This document shows positions 63,652 through 64,000 of a stretch of 64,000 nt of DNA, piece after piece. The notes under the pieces were generated by a model. The model did not search any database and was not told the origin of the DNA. It was given only the letters and a program-made list of their open reading frames with translations. This DNA comes from Rhodoferax sp. OV413 (GTDB lineage Bacteria > Pseudomonadota > Gammaproteobacteria > Burkholderiales > Burkholderiaceae_C): contig NZ_FNJA01000001.1 in assembly GCF_900104385.1 (NCBI RefSeq), positions 842,386 through 906,385 on the forward strand. The letters run 5' to 3'. A program made the translations under genes and the position numbers. Each line of letters starts with the position of its first letter. Position 1 is the stretch's first letter.

Positions 63652-64000
63652 ATGAAGCTGTACCCTCGGAAAGTCGCCCCCATGACCTTGTATTTTTTGA
63701 AAGAGCTGTATCGCAAAACAGGCGACACCTATGTCACCGACCCGGTAGAAATTACCTGGGTACAGCAGTTGAAGCAGCGTGGCTTGGTCGACGCCGAGAT
63801 CGGCCCACCGGTGCTCACCCAGTACCCGACCAAGCCCGCGCGCTATGCCATCGTGCGCGGCCTGACCGACGCCGGGCAATCAGCGCTGGGCATACCGGCG
63901 TTCCAGCGCCTCTCGTTCTGGCGCCAGATATTCGGCCTGAAACCCACGCCGCTGCCAGGAAATCAACCTAACGGCACGGCGGTAACGGGAAAAAACGCCA
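63652..64000 (+). CDS. hypothetical protein, N-terminal part (runs off the window)
   Basis: An open frame with no stop before the edge, at least 116 residues. ATG 63682 (MTLYFLKELYRKTGDTYVTD) is the more likely start, 63652 the other. The visible part, with VQQLKQRGLVDAEIG and PARYAIVRGLTDAGQSAL, looks like a winged-helix-like domain, but no family can be named. Base composition and codon use are normal for the window. Confidence 0.6.
   Translation, partial: MKLYPRKVAPMTLYFLKELYRKTGDTYVTDPVEITWVQQLKQRGLVDAEIGPPVLTQYPTKPARYAIVRGLTDAGQSALGIPAFQRLSFWRQIFGLKPTPLPGNQPNGTAVTGKNA

Overview
The window looks like chromosomal DNA of a GC-rich betaproteobacterium, most likely a comamonad (Rhodoferax/Polaromonas/Acidovorax-like). 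Reasons: very high third-position GC, gene families and order typical of Comamonadaceae (monomeric NADP-isocitrate dehydrogenase, Mqo, a histone-H1-like SWIB protein, large LysR/EamA content), and a short interspersed repeat (ends GCTAT...; core GCGCCAGAGGC) scattered through the intergenic gaps. No tRNA, rRNA, prophage or CRISPR array was seen. Assignments rest on reading motifs; no database search was run.

Layout. 1-8329 (minus): a putrescine uptake and catabolism operon, puuD-puuA-spuC-potFGHI plus the first codons of an aldehyde dehydrogenase, interrupted by a ~270 bp non-coding element with terminal inverted repeats (MITE-like) exactly at the spuC stop codon. 8485-10890: S1/P1 nuclease and a DUF445 membrane protein. 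10991-20720 (minus): a guanidine-degradation operon under a recognisable guanidine-I (ykkC) riboswitch: NitT/TauT-type ABC importer, two DUF1989 proteins, a biotin-dependent urea/guanidine carboxylase and allophanate hydrolase. 20989-24028 (minus): an unusual ATP-grasp locus in which two micro-ORFs (14 and 18 codons), a degenerate ATP-grasp-like protein and an ATP-grasp protein are joined by successive ATGA overlaps, downstream of a Leu/Ile/Val-type binding lipoprotein. 24448-34838: amino-acid genes (class III aminotransferase, D-amino-acid dehydrogenase, Glu/Asp binding protein, Asp/Glu racemase), exporters and regulators. 35220-48030: Mqo, SWIB protein, chemoreceptor, nitrilase, GNAT, TldD/TldE and several uncharacterised proteins. 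48154-50391: isocitrate dehydrogenase. 50739-53819: a three-gene glycan operon with lower GC. 54190-63038: a six-gene redox operon (RoxA-like dihaem cytochrome c lipoprotein, GMC oxidoreductase, two proteins of unknown function, DyP peroxidase, catalase-like protein). The window ends inside an unrecognised ORF.

How the genes work together. The left third handles small nitrogen compounds: putrescine is imported, transaminated or gamma-glutamylated and hydrolysed, and guanidine is imported, carboxylated, deiminated to allophanate and hydrolysed. The most unusual loci are the micro-ORF/ATP-grasp operon and the redox operon; neither matches a characterised pathway I can name. A further pattern is positional: most repeat copies sit directly after a stop codon and in one orientation relative to the upstream gene, and two copies are read as protein inside genes.
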